Of a stretch of 64,000 bases of DNA, positions 31,925 to 42,597 are shown piece by piece; within the stretch, counting starts at the first letter, position 1, and each line of letters begins with the position of its first letter. The DNA is from Branchipolynoe longqiensis (lineage: Eukaryota > Annelida > Polychaeta > Phyllodocida > Polynoidae). Made by a program: the position numbers and the translations under genes. Below the pieces are notes generated by a model. That model was not told the DNA's origin. It did no database searches and saw nothing but the letters and a program-made list of their open reading frames with translations. The DNA lies in contig CM059186.1 in NCBI GenBank assembly GCA_030323885.1, positions 147,685,810 through 147,749,809 of the forward strand, in the 5' to 3' direction.

Positions 31925-32580
31925 AAGCAGGACGCTCTGGCGTGGAAGTGTTGGGGGTGGGGGTGATTATGATTGTGGCAGGGGGGCGTGCCCCTTGTGT
32001 ATGGGAGCCTCCGTCATGTGGATCAATCGAAGGGACATTGGCTGTAAGCAGGGGGTAAGATCCATAAAAGATCTGGACATGTGATAAAGCGAAACATCTG
32101 GGATTGCCTCCCCCGCCGGCGCAACCCTGCTACAGTGCTAGTCATACCATCACCACCAGTACCAGCACCTCACAATACCTCCCTACTACCATCACCACGC
32201 CAATACTTCAGCAGCGACAGACACCCCCCCCCCCTCTTTACCCGCCTTCCACCACCACCACCAGCGCCCCCTCCACTTTACTACTACTAGCAGGACTACT
32301 ACTACTAGTACTAGCAGCAGTAGTGCCAATAACCCCCAGCACACCCCGACCCTACCACCAACGTCATCACCAGCAGGGCCAATACCTCACTGTAATGGGG
32401 GAAGGGGAGTGCGGAGAGGGGGTTGGGGGTTGGGTGGACATGGGGATAGAATCGGGAAGCATGTCAGAGGTGTCGAAGGGGAGAGATTTCAACCATGAAT
32501 GAATCTTTGCAATAATCCCCATATGGAAAGGCATGTATATATATATCAATATTCATGTGTCATTCGTTTGACTTGGTTAT

Positions 32581-32624
<44 letters not shown>

Positions 32625-32630
32625 GATGTA
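31925..32630. other. No gene; C-rich and TA tracts
   Basis: An ACC/CAC-rich stretch at 32120-32370, (TA)n at about 32584-32622. Open frames are low complexity. Confidence 0.5.
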
Positions 32631-32879
32631 TACCGTAGTGTTTTCAACTTAAGTTCAAAACACTACTGTTAAGTTAAAAAAACTGCCCCTATCTACGTTC
32701 AAAACACTGCCCAAGTTCAAAACACTATCATGACACACCAATGGGGGCTGTAGTGCCGCAAAATGTAACCTAGTGCATTGGCCCTAGTGGCCCACTTTAC
32801 TGCATTCTTCCCCACCTTACAACATACTGCCCCTCCCTACTACATTCTGCCCCACCCTCCTTCATACAGCCCCACCCTG

Positions 32880-34215
32880 GTAGTGCTGCAGCTTTTAACA
32901 ACATATTAGTAGTATATGCTGACAGCGCTGTGGGATCTGAACCACATATCAGTAAATGCTGATAGTGTTGCAGCATTTAACAACGTATTAGTAGTATACG
33001 CTGATAGTGCTGCCACGTCTGCCCCACCTATTAGTATATGCTGATAGTGCTGCGGCGTCTAACGACGTATTAATTTACGCTGATAGTGCTCTGGGGCCGT
33101 ATGCAGGTGTCGGTGTTACGGCTCCAAAACACGTTTAGCGCAGGATTTCCAGTTTAGCGGCGGGATTTCCAGTTTAGCGAGCAAAATTCTGTATGCAGGA
33201 AGCGGTGTTACGCTAACACCGCGCGTTTACCCTAAACCCGTTTCATAGCAGGTTTACGGTCGGTGTTAGCAACCAAATCTATTCAATGCTGTCATATTTA
33301 ACAGAATTACATACGCAATAAGTGAAATATGATTAAATTAACCCTAAATTCGAAGCAATATTAAGCTGCCGCCGTAACGGCGGAGATATTAATACTTATA
33401 TTTTCGAATCGACGAACGTAAAGTAAACAAATCGCCGCCGTCGCGACCGCCGCGTCGACGTCGACATCCATACTGGCCGACGTCTACGCATTGGCGGCAA
33501 TGTATTAGCGATTTGTTTAGTTTACGCTCGTCGATTCGAAAATATAACCGTTAATATCGCCGCCGTTACGGCCGCAGCGTTAATATTGCTTCGAATTTAC
33601 GGTTAATTTCATCAAATTTCACTTATTGCATATCTAATTCTGTTAAATATGATAGCATTTAATATATTTAAGCCTAATATATGGGTAGAGACACAGAGGG
33701 AATTCCCAAATCTATAAATAATTTCATGTTTAGCTAACACTGGCCGTTTAGGCGCTCCTGCATACCACTTGACATATTTCGCCCGGTCGGTGTTAGCTAT
33801 ACGTGTTTAAAGCCTAAACTCAAATTTGCGTAACACTGTTTCCTGCATACGGCCCCAGGTGTTTAACAACATGTTAGTAGTAAATGCTGCAGCACTAAAC
33901 AACGTGTTAGTAGTACACACTGATAATGCTGCGCAGCTTAACATGTTACTATACACTAATAGTGCTGCAGCATTTAACAATGTATTAGTATGCACTGATC
34001 GTGTTGCAGCTTTTAACAGTGTATTACATTATTAGTATTAGTATATGCTGATAGTGCTGCGGTGTTTGCCAACGTGTTAGTAGTATATGCTGATAGTGCT
34101 GCAGTGTCTGCACCACAAATTAGTATACACTGATAGTGCTGCGGTGTTTAAACGTACTAGTATACATTGATAGTGCTGCAGCATTTGAAGAACATATACG
34201 CTGGTCGTGTTGCAG
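32880..34215. repeat. TTAGTA..GCTGATAGTGCTGC minisatellite, split by a MITE
   Basis: Degenerate units of about 35-45 bp built on ATTAGTAGTATATGCTGATA, GTGCTGCAGCATTTAACAAC. Blocks at 32880-33092 and 33857-34215 are separated by the family E MITE. Confidence 0.75.
33093..33856. mobile_element. MITE family E (family D core, different termini)
   Basis: Inverted ends GGGGCCGTATGCAGG and (reversed) GGGGCCGTATGCAGGAAAC, followed by TTACGC/GTTAGC-type sequence unlike family D. The centre shares with family D the blocks TTAAATATGATAGCATT, TTTCACTTATTGC, ATCGCCGCCG and TCGTCGATTCGAAAATAT, partly arranged as a large palindrome. Confidence 0.75.
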
Positions 34216-34220
34216 AATTG

Positions 34221-34524
34221 CAGAGGTGGTCCTAGCATGTAGAATGTCGGGAGTTCGGCTCCCGGTTGAATCAAACCAATGACTTTAAAATTGTTACTCA
34301 TCACTTCCTAGCCTGGTACTCGGCATTAATAGGATATAGGGCAAGGACTGGTTAGCTCAGTGTCAGGATATTGTGACTGAGTGGGATATATTGGATCATG
34401 GTGCTGGCGGCCTGATTTCCCAGTGGGGCAGGTGCTATGAGTGTGCACTGTCACAATTAAGTTGGTACCCATCCTGATATGACCTTATATGTTTCTAGGA
34501 TGCAAAACAACAACTAACAACAAC
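34221..34524 (+). mobile_element. SINE-A
   Basis: Diverged head (CAGAGGTGGTCCTAGCATG, GGGAGTTCGGCTCCCGGTTG), then body and end TGCAAAACAACAACTAACAA. It lies directly after the minisatellite. Confidence 0.75.
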
Positions 34525-34944
34525 CCCTACTGCTCCACCTTACTAGGCTCCATAGGCCTACTGCCCATCGCTACTGCATACTCCCTCACCATACTACAAA
34601 TGAAAATGAATATGCATTTTGTTAGAGTAGTGTTTAAGCTAGTATTTTAAGCTAGTATCTTGAACTTAGGGATAGTGTTTTGAGCATGGTCATAGTAGTG
34701 TTTTGAACCTACCTTTAACTAGGTTCAAAACACTATGGTAGTGTTTTGAACCTAGGTTGAAAACACTACCGTAGTGTTTTTGTGGGGCAGTGGTTTGAAC
34801 TTACTACACCGGGCCATGCTCGTGTATGCTCTTTGTGGTCCCTGCCCATGCACATACATTATGTGACGGTCATTATGAGAGTGTATGTGCATCCCATTTA
34901 CACCCCCATCCGTCCTAACTCCTATGCGACACACTGGCGGGCCT

Positions 34945-35668
34945 GGGGCCATATGCACCAAGTTGTGCTAGGCTTAACCGGAGCTAGGCCCTAGCTCCGG
35001 TCAGCTAGCTCCGGGTAGTGGGGGTTCCGCGAAAACGGTAAAGTTGTATGCACCAATGTCTTAGCCGGGGCGGGTAGCTGACCGTGAGTTTAATAATAGA
35101 TTTGGGAATTCCTTTGATTCGACATTATGAATAACGCCACCAATATGGCGGGAGCGGTAATAACGGTTCGATTTTAGGGTTAAATTGATCAAATTTCACT
35201 TATGGCTTATGTAATTCTTTTGGGCCTAATATATTGCCGCCGATTCGGCGGCGGTGGTGGCGGTCATTTTTATTTGATGTTGGACAGTATGGATATCGAT
35301 GTCGCTGCGGCGGCGGCGATTTGTTTACTTTAAATTTGTCGATTCGAAAATATTAATATCGCCGCTGCTACGGCAGGAGCGTTAATATCGCTTTGCATTT
35401 AGGGATCAAATTTCACTTATGGCTTACGTAATTCTGTTAAATATGACAGCATTGAATAGATTGAGACCCACACACGCACACTAACCGGCGCGGCTAGCCC
35501 GGCGCGGCTAGCAGTTAAACCTGATTTGAAACTGGAATACCTGAGCCTAGGTTACTGTCCGCGGCTAGCGCTGGCACCGGTTGGTGCATACAGATTTTCC
35601 ACCGTTAGCCGTGTGGAGCTTCCCAAACCGCGGTTAAGGCCCTAACTCCGATTGGTGCATTTGGCCCC
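34945..35668. mobile_element. MITE family D, first of two abutting copies
   Basis: Left end GGGGCCATATGCACCAAGTT; right end CCGATTGGTGCATTTGGCCCC. The interior holds GATTTGGGAATTCCTTTGAT, the CGCCGCC-rich palindromic core, and CACACGCACACTAACCGGCG. No ORF. Confidence 0.8.
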
Positions 35669-35669
35669 T

Positions 35670-36412
35670 GGGGCCATATGCACCAATCGGTGATAGGCTT
35701 AGCCAGAGCTAAGGCGCTAGCCGCGGTTAGCTACCTCGGGGTAGGGGCGTGTTGGAGAAGTGTGTGAATCGGTATGCACCAATGTACTAGCCGGGGCGGA
35801 TAGCTAACCGTGAGTTTATTTATAGATTTGGGAATTCCCTCCAGTCAACAATATGAATACCACCGGCAATGCGGCGCCGGCGTTAATATCGGTTCGAATT
35901 TAGGGTTAAATTGATAAGATTTCACTTACTGCGTATGTAATTCTGTTAAATATGACTGCATTTAATAGATTTGGGTGTAAGAAATTCCCGCCGATTCGGT
36001 GGCGACGGCAGCGGCCATTTTTAGTTGACGTCGACAGTATGGATATCGACGTCGCTGCGGTGGTGGCGATTTGTTTACTTTATATTCGTCGATTCGACAA
36101 TATGAATAACACTGCCAATGCGTCGGCAGCGTTAATATCGGTTCGCATTTAGGGTTGATTTGACCAAATTTCACTTATTGCGTATGTAAATATGTCAAAT
36201 ATGATCGCATTGAATAGATTGAGACCCACAAATGCACACTAACCGCCCCGGCTAGCAGTTAAACCTGATTTGAAAGTGGTTTAGCTTAGCCTAGGCTAAA
36301 TTTCGTGGTTAGCGCTGGCACCGATTGGTGCATACCGATTCTCCACATTTAGACGCACGGAGCTAGCCTAGCCGCGGTTAAGGCCCTAACTCCGATTGGT
36401 GCATACGGCCCC
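35670..36412. mobile_element. MITE family D, second of two abutting copies
   Basis: Starts one base after the preceding copy (GGGGCCATATGCACCAATCGG) and ends ATTGGTGCATACGGCCCC at 36412. Same orientation as its neighbour and alignable along its whole length, with many substitutions. Confidence 0.8.
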
Positions 36413-36635
36413 TGGACTGCAAATCAGACGACAGCCCGTCCAATATTGTATGTGGTCAGCAGGACAAAAATACCAATATGTCCCCGGGCGGAGCATCAAT
36501 ATGTGCCTCATTCGGGCGCGTGTATTCCGATAGATCAGTGTTTACACTCCACCCCTCCCCTCACTGTTCCACATTACCGACAGGCTCGCCGCCTTTGAGC
36601 GTGACAGAGCACAATATATTACCGTCATTTCCTTT

Positions 36636-36893
36636 GTATATATATATATATATACATACATATATATACATATATACATATATATATATATACATATATA
36701 TATATATGTATATATATACATATATATATGTATATATACATATATATACATATATATACATATATATACATATATATATATATGTATATATGTATATATA
36801 CATATATATATATATACACGTACAGATTATATACATGTATATAATTATATACATACACGCAATCACACATGGAATTGTATTTACATGTGTACA

Positions 36894-36942
<49 letters not shown>

Positions 36943-36948
36943 TGCCCC
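36636..36948. repeat. TA / TATACA microsatellite, about 310 bp
   Basis: Alternating TATATA and TATACA units with a short non-repetitive break at 36818-36890. Long Tyr-Ile open frames on both strands are artefacts. Confidence 0.85.
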
Positions 36949-36949
36949 T

Positions 36950-36998
36950 CTGAGTACACTGGGGCCCTACTGAGTACCCTTGTGCCCTGAATCCACTG
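36950..36998. repeat. Detached fragment of the 20-bp CTACTGAGTACACTGGTGCC minisatellite
   Basis: 49 bases are identical to 44642-44690 inside the main array. It directly follows the TA microsatellite. Confidence 0.85.
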
Positions 36999-37251
36999 TG
37001 TGTATACTTGTTTATTGACACATGTACTTTCCTTTGCGTACGAGCGTGAAGGCGAGCCAGGCGAGGAGGAAGAAGCCAGGAGGCACCACGAGGCGTGACA
37101 GAAGGCCTGGCTAGTCGATGAGTCGAGGAGTGTCATCAGTTGGTAGTTAACATAACACATGCATTTTAATGCATCAATCATGCAAATGATATTCCAATGA
37201 TACCTAGGTGAGTAACTTTAATAGTAAACGAATATCAAGACTGGAAGTAAT

Positions 37252-37514
37252 GCCCGTCACACACCTCCCATATACGATTCACACGCTAAAACTGACTGCG
37301 TTTCACAACCCGACCCATCCCGTTTCGCGACGTAAAACTGGCCGATTCATTTTTCGAATGTCTTGCGATTCACGTTTTAAGCACTAAAACTGAGTTTTAA
37401 GTCACGAATCGCAATGCTCTGGTGTGCTATGGGGGTGCACAGCTAACGACTAAAACTAAAACTTAATTGTGAAACGGGCAGTTTTAGGTCGTATACGGGA
37501 GGTATGTGCCGGGC
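37252..37514. mobile_element. MITE family F, complete
   Basis: Inverted ends GCCCGTCACACACCTCCCAT and (reversed) GCCCGGCACATACCTCCCGT, each followed by ATACGA. The centre repeats CTAAAACTG in both orientations. 263 bp, no ORF. Target duplication unclear. Confidence 0.75.
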
Positions 37515-37671
37515 ATAAGACTCACTGATGATGTAGGATATGTATATATTGTAGTTCACGCGGTGGTCTTATTTGATTAATTGCTAACAGTCATGCATTT
37601 GATGGTAATTACATTCTTGTGAAGATATCAGTGTGAGCTTAAACACACAGTGTCGATTGCAGGTGGCAATC

Positions 37672-38014
37672 ACCGGGCGTGGTGGCCTAGTCGGTAAAGT
37701 GTGGTCCTCGTGTGCTGGAGATCGGGAGTTCAGTTCCCAATCGAGTCAAACCAATTACTTTAGAATTGATACTTGTCGCTTCTTAGCTAGGCACTCAGCA
37801 TTAATAGGATCTTTTGCAAGAATTGGTTAGCTCAGTGTCAGGATAATGTGACTGAGTGGGATATCAGATCATGGTGCCAGTGGCCGGATTTCCCAGTGGG
37901 GCAGCACTATAAAGTCACCATGAGTATGCACTGTCACAAGTTGGTACATGTCCTGATATGACCTTAGGTGTTTCTAGGGCGTAAAACAACAACATACAAA
38001 CAAAACAACAAAAA
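37672..38014 (+). mobile_element. SINE-A, full length
   Basis: Head CCGGGCGTGGTGGCCTAGTC, GGGAGTTCAGTTCCCAATCG, body, end GTAAAACAACAACATACAAA. The ending AAAACAACAAC differs from the CTCCAACAACC subfamily. Confidence 0.8.
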
Positions 38015-38489
38015 AGGTGGCCATTGGCCACTCACTCACAGGTGGCGCCATGTGAGAGAAAGGGGAACTAAAGCGCCATATAATATTCACAATGTTAATA
38101 ACAGAAAATAACCGGGGTGGAATTAACTGAGAGGAGAGATCATGTCTCTTTTTACATTCCCATAATTCCAATACAGATCATATATTAGCACGTTATATGC
38201 ATGGCCAGAATAATGAATATAAAATCCATACGTGGTTAGGTCAGAGTAGGTTAAGAAAAAGGGCCACTGTTGCTGGCTGCTTTCCGGCTAAAAGAGTGAA
38301 CAATGGCTGCAGAACGGCAGGTCACCCCGGTGCAGCTCACACATGCAACAAAGCGAGGGGCGATGGGGCGGAAACGGCTTCATCCGGTTGTGAATGTCTC
38401 AAGTCCCCTGACGCGGAAGGCACAGCCAGACTCTAACATTGGTGCCGACTGTTTGTTTAGTAGACAGCTAACTGTATCACACTGCCACT
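38015..38489. other. No gene recognised
   Basis: Mixed sequence; short open frames (for example 38197-38436) have no family signal I can name. Confidence 0.45.
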
Positions 38490-39125
38490 GAATGTCGTCG
38501 TCGTCATCATCTTCATCATCATAATCAGTATGATAATAATCATCACCATCATCATTTTCATTAACACCATCATCACTGTAATCACTGTCATCATCATCAT
38601 TATAACCACCACAATCATTATTGTAATCATTGTCATCATCATCACCATCATCATCATCATTAACACCCCACCATCATCATTGTAATCGTTGACATCATCA
38701 CAATGATCATCATCATTATCATTTACACCACTAGCATTATTGCATCCACTGCCATCATCACCACAATCATCATTATCATTAACACCACCATCATTACTTT
38801 AATCACTGTCATTATCACCATCATCACCAATATCTTTAACACCACCATTGTGGTTTATAATCGATGTCATCATCATCACCACCATCATTATTATCATCCT
38901 CACCACCACATTAATAATTATAATCGCTGTCATCATCATCTGCTCCTCATAAATCATCATCATTATCATCCTCATCATCACCACCATCATCATCGTTGCA
39001 ATTGTTGTCATCATCTCCTCATCGTCTCCTTATCATCATCGTTATCATTATCACCAACCCCATGAGCATTACAATCGTTGTCATCTTCATTTCCTCCTCC
39101 TTCTCCTCATCATCATATTGTTATC
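38490..39125. repeat. CAT/ATC trinucleotide-rich array
   Basis: About 630 bp of ATC, ACC and ATT triplets with interspersed AATCGTTGTCATCATC-like longer units, for example at 38590, 38690 and 39070. His/Ile/Met-rich frames are artefacts. Confidence 0.85.
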
Positions 39126-39220
39126 ATTATTATTGTAGCCGCTAAAAATATGGCTGGTTGTAGCTATTTTCTTAAAGCTATAGCCGCTAAAAATATGGCT
39201 TCTTGTAGCTATTTACTTAA

Positions 39221-39561
39221 AGCTGCATAGACCGATCGAGTTTCCATCATTTTCTGAGATACATACATTAGATTTATCGCTATAGACTACCTTACTTTAG
39301 TTTGAAGTAACTTTTATTTTAGATGGTTAACTTTGTAGATATTTGAAGTACAACCATGCACAATTAATTTAGGCAGGCATGCCAAAACTCTGACACCATA
39401 GTGGTATTGAGTAACATGTTCTCTTAAATTGCATCTGTATTCCTTCAGTGTGATGACAAATGTTTAATAAGTGCACCAGTATCTAAGTTAGATATGTAGA
39501 ATCAAATATAGATAATTGTTTTGGTTTTGAAAATTTAATATTTTCATCGGACTATGCAACT
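39221..39561. mobile_element. MITE family C, complete
   Basis: AGCTGCATAGACCGATC at the left, CATCGGACTATGCAACT at the right, TTAA at 39217-39220 and 39562-39565. 341 bp. Preceded by a short direct repeat (TAGCCGCTAAAAATATGGCT twice, 39138 and 39181). Confidence 0.85.
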
Positions 39562-39854
39562 TTAATCTTACTGAGAGCTGACGCAAGTCGAAATGCAGAC
39601 ATCTCAATTGCACAGTGTGTGGTTGTTGCTTGTGTGTGTGTGGGGGGGGGGTAGGTGGGGGGGAGGGGTGGACGGGGTTATCTAAGCAGCATACAGGTAG
39701 CTCCAGTGCCTGTGTCTGGAAGCAGTAGCAGCAGCAGCACAGGTAGAAAGAACCCGCCAGTACCTCAGCTGCGCACCCACCACGCACCCACCGCGCACGC
39801 GCACGCGCCCGCGCCACGCCACGCGCCGCACTGCTGCGTGAAGCTAAGATTCCA
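39562..39854. other. GC-rich spacer between two MITEs
   Basis: G-rich at 39638-39676, CGCGC-rich at 39790-39835. No gene. Confidence 0.45.
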
Positions 39855-39858
39855 TTAA

Positions 39859-40202
39859 AGTTGCATAGTCCGATGGTTTTGAGTTTTTGTAATTTTCTTG
39901 GTAGATAAATATATTAGGTTGATTGTTATAAATTACCATATGTTAGTCTGTTTTATTTTAAAGAGCAAACTTTTTAGATATTTGAAGTGAAGACATGCTC
40001 AAATTAATGTTGGTAAGCATGCCAAAACTCTGACACCATAGGCTTCGGCAGTACCAGGTTCTGTTAAATTGACTTGGTATTCCCTTCTAGATGGCAATGC
40101 ATGCTTAATAAATGCACCACTATCTAAGATAGATATGTACAATCAAAACTAGGTCAGAGTTTTGGTTTTGAAAAATTGATGCTTTCATCGGACTATGCAG
40201 CT
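39859..40202. mobile_element. MITE family C, complete
   Basis: AGTTGCATAGTCCGATGG at the left, CATCGGACTATGCAGCT at the right, TTAA at 39855-39858 and 40203-40206. 344 bp. It lies about 300 bp from another complete copy. Confidence 0.9.
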
Positions 40203-40206
40203 TTAA

Positions 40207-40272
40207 GGTTAAGCGTCAGGCTAGGTAGCGACAAGTATCAATTGTGTATGTCATTAGTTTCACTCGGTCATG
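40207..40272 (-). mobile_element. SINE-A fragment
   Basis: Reverse of the body start and head end (GCGTCAGGCTAGGTAGCGAC ... TTAGTTTCACTCGGTC). Confidence 0.65.
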
Positions 40273-40527
40273 TATATATATATATATAATTATATGTATT
40301 TATATCTAAATGTGTCAGTGTATGGTATATTATATATATCCACGTATATATATGTCGACGTATATGCAGGGGTAGGAATCGCACTGTGCTGCCCCCGGCG
40401 GCTGGCGGGGGAACTAATATCAGCTGTTTCTGGCTCTAATATGTATAATATTATATATCTATATGCATAACAGATTCGGGGGTGGGGGTTCGTATGGTCA
40501 AGTAATAAAACCACTATAACAAGTCTC

Positions 40528-40571
40528 TACCTGTCTTGATATAACCTGACTTGTGGTTAGAACGTAAAACA
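40528..40571 (+). mobile_element. SINE-A tail fragment
   Basis: CCTGTCTTGATATAACCTGA ... AGAACGTAAAAC, a diverged 3' end. Confidence 0.5.
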
Positions 40572-40789
40572 TCATTCGTTCACTCACTCACTTTCTGTTG
40601 GAGATTTTTTAACAATCTGGAAATTTTACTGGCGAAAAATACCAACTATCTGTGGTTTCGGAACCCGCATCCTATTTTCGCGTTTGAAAATGCACCAATC
40701 ACTGTAATCAGGTAATGTCAGAATCGGTTTCACGCATGCGCCAATCTGCATGACTGCGTATAGAACTATTTCAACGTTTACTAACATCG

Positions 40790-41715
40790 TGGATGCGTGC
40801 GCAGCTTGGCTGCAGAACGAAGGCACACTGCCATTGAGTTTGGCGATACGTGCAGTGCAAAACGTCAGTATTATTCAAAATTAATAGAAATGCAGAAGCC
40901 TAACCTTATAGATTTAATGTAATCTGTTCTTTGAATATGTTTTCTATATGTGTTCCAAGTGGTTTGTTTCTAAGTCTTGTAGTTTTAGAAAGATTTCACT
41001 TTTTCTGTATGAAGATTGCCCACGGCCATTAAAAATGCATTGAGTTTGCCGATACGCGCAGTTCAAATCGTCAATTTTATTCAAAATTAATAGAAATTCA
41101 GAACCTTAACCTTATAAATTTAATATAATCTGTTTGTTGAATATGTTTTCTATATGTATTCCAAACGGTTTGTATCTAAGTGTTGTAGTTTTAGAAATAT
41201 TTCACGTTTTCTCCATGAAGATTGCCCATGGCCATTGACAATGCATTGAGTTTGCCGATACGCCCAGTTCAAAACGTCAATTTTATTCACAATTAATAGA
41301 AATTCAGAAACCTACCCTTATAAATTTAATATAATGTTTTGGTGAATATTTGTCTATATGTATTCCAAACGGTTTGTATCTAAGTGGTGTATTTTTTAGA
41401 GATATTTCACTTTTTCTATATGAAGATTGCTCACGGCCATTGACAATGCACTGAGTTTGCCGATACGTGCAGTGCAAAACATCAATTTTATTCAAAATTA
41501 ATAGAAATGCAGAACCCTAACCATATAAATTTAATATAATCTGTTCTTTAAATATGTTTTCTATATATGTGTTCCAAGCGGTTTGTTTCAAGGTGGTGTG
41601 GTTCTAGAGATATTTCACTTGTTCTCTATGAAGATTGCTCTTAGCCATTGAGTTTGCAGTGTGACAGTTCATATTCCTGCAGCCAAGCAGCGCGCGCACT
41701 GACCTCAATACCCAT
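40790..41715. repeat. Four tandem 205-bp units between inverted flanks
   Basis: Units begin near 40835, 41035, 41240 and 41445 and share GCCATT, TTGAGTTTGCCGATACG, CAATTTTATTCAAAATTAAT, AATCTGTT and TCCATGAAGATTGC blocks. The flanks are inverted: GTGCGCAGCTTGGCTGCAG near 40797 and its reverse near 41681-41697 (CTGCAGCCAAGCAGCGCGC). Tandem cores inside inverted arms recall pearl/CvA-type Helitron-like elements of bivalves, but I see no Helitron hallmark. Low confidence on type. Confidence 0.65.
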
Positions 41716-42263
41716 GCTGACGTCTTATGAAATAGGTCTATTGGTGGTTATGGTATGTGGCCCAAAGACTCACCATTGCAGGCTGTGGGATTTCAGATTT
41801 CATGGGAAACTCTTGTTGGGTTCTGTGCCTGGTATTCATGGGAAACCATGGGTAACTGTTTTTCGGTTCCGTAAAATTGGTGATGGGTACCCATTCTTGA
41901 AACAGTTAATTAAATTTAGTAGGAGTATATTTTGAACACACCTGTGCAGATATTGTACATATACCTTTAAGCATCTACAATGTAATGAAAACAACCATCT
42001 GTAGCATTTAATTTAATTTGTTTGCTTAAATTGCCTTGCATTATCTTAATATCATGGGAAACGCAATTTCGGTTCCATAGTTTCCCCAGCACGGTAACAA
42101 CACGTTACCGGTACCGATAGTTACCGTGAAATCCTACAGCCTGCATTGGTTTGATTATTGTTGGTGCTTTTCCATTACATTGAGGGTTCTTTTTTTTACA
42201 CACATAAACACTCATACACAAACACATCCATACACAGACACACACACAAACACACAAACACTA
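41716..42263. other. No gene recognised
   Basis: AT-rich non-coding stretch ending in a CACA-rich run at 42200-42260. Confidence 0.45.
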
Positions 42264-42597
42264 GATTTGGTGGCCGAATCGGTAGAGCGCATGCCTCTTG
42301 GGCAGGAGATCGGGAGTTCAATCCCCGGTTGAGTCAAACCAATGCCCTACAAAATTGATACATGTCACTTCCTACCTTGGTGCTCAGCATTAATAGGATA
42401 GGGCCAATACTGGTTAGCTCAATGTGAAGATAATGTGACTGAGTGGGATATCAGGCCATGCATTGTGCTGGCCACCTGATTTACCAGTTAGGCAGCGCTA
42501 TAATATAAAGTCACCATGAGTGTACACTATCACAAGTTGGTACCCGTCCTGATATGACTTTAGATGTTGTCAGGATGTAAAACTCCAATAACCAACC
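42264..42597 (+). mobile_element. SINE-A, full length
   Basis: Head GATTTGGTGGCCGAATCGGT, AGAGCGC, GGGAGTTCAATCCCCGGTTG, body, end GTAAAACTCCAATAACCAACC. Preceded by a CACA microsatellite. Confidence 0.85.

Larger units (their letters stand above)
32633..34772. mobile_element. Foldback-like composite with inverted GTAGTGTTTT ends
   Basis: Arms at 32633-32670 and 34735-34772 are inverted copies (CGTAGTGTTTTCAACTTAAG and, reversed, GGTAGTGTTTTCAACCTAGG). Both arms are themselves near palindromes of TTCAAAACACTA. Next to each arm lies a CTGCCCC-, ACTACA-type C-rich block, and the centre is a minisatellite. A family E MITE and a SINE-A were added later. Whether the whole unit moved as one is inference. 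Confidence 0.5.

Noticed and set aside
36478..36990. Long Tyr-Ile open frames on both strands
   Set aside because: TA and TATACA repeats encode alternating Tyr and Ile in every frame; there is no gene.
38197..38491. Overlapping 60-80 codon frames outside obvious repeats
   Set aside because: Overlapping frames on one strand, no domain, no homologous copy in the window; too weak to call.
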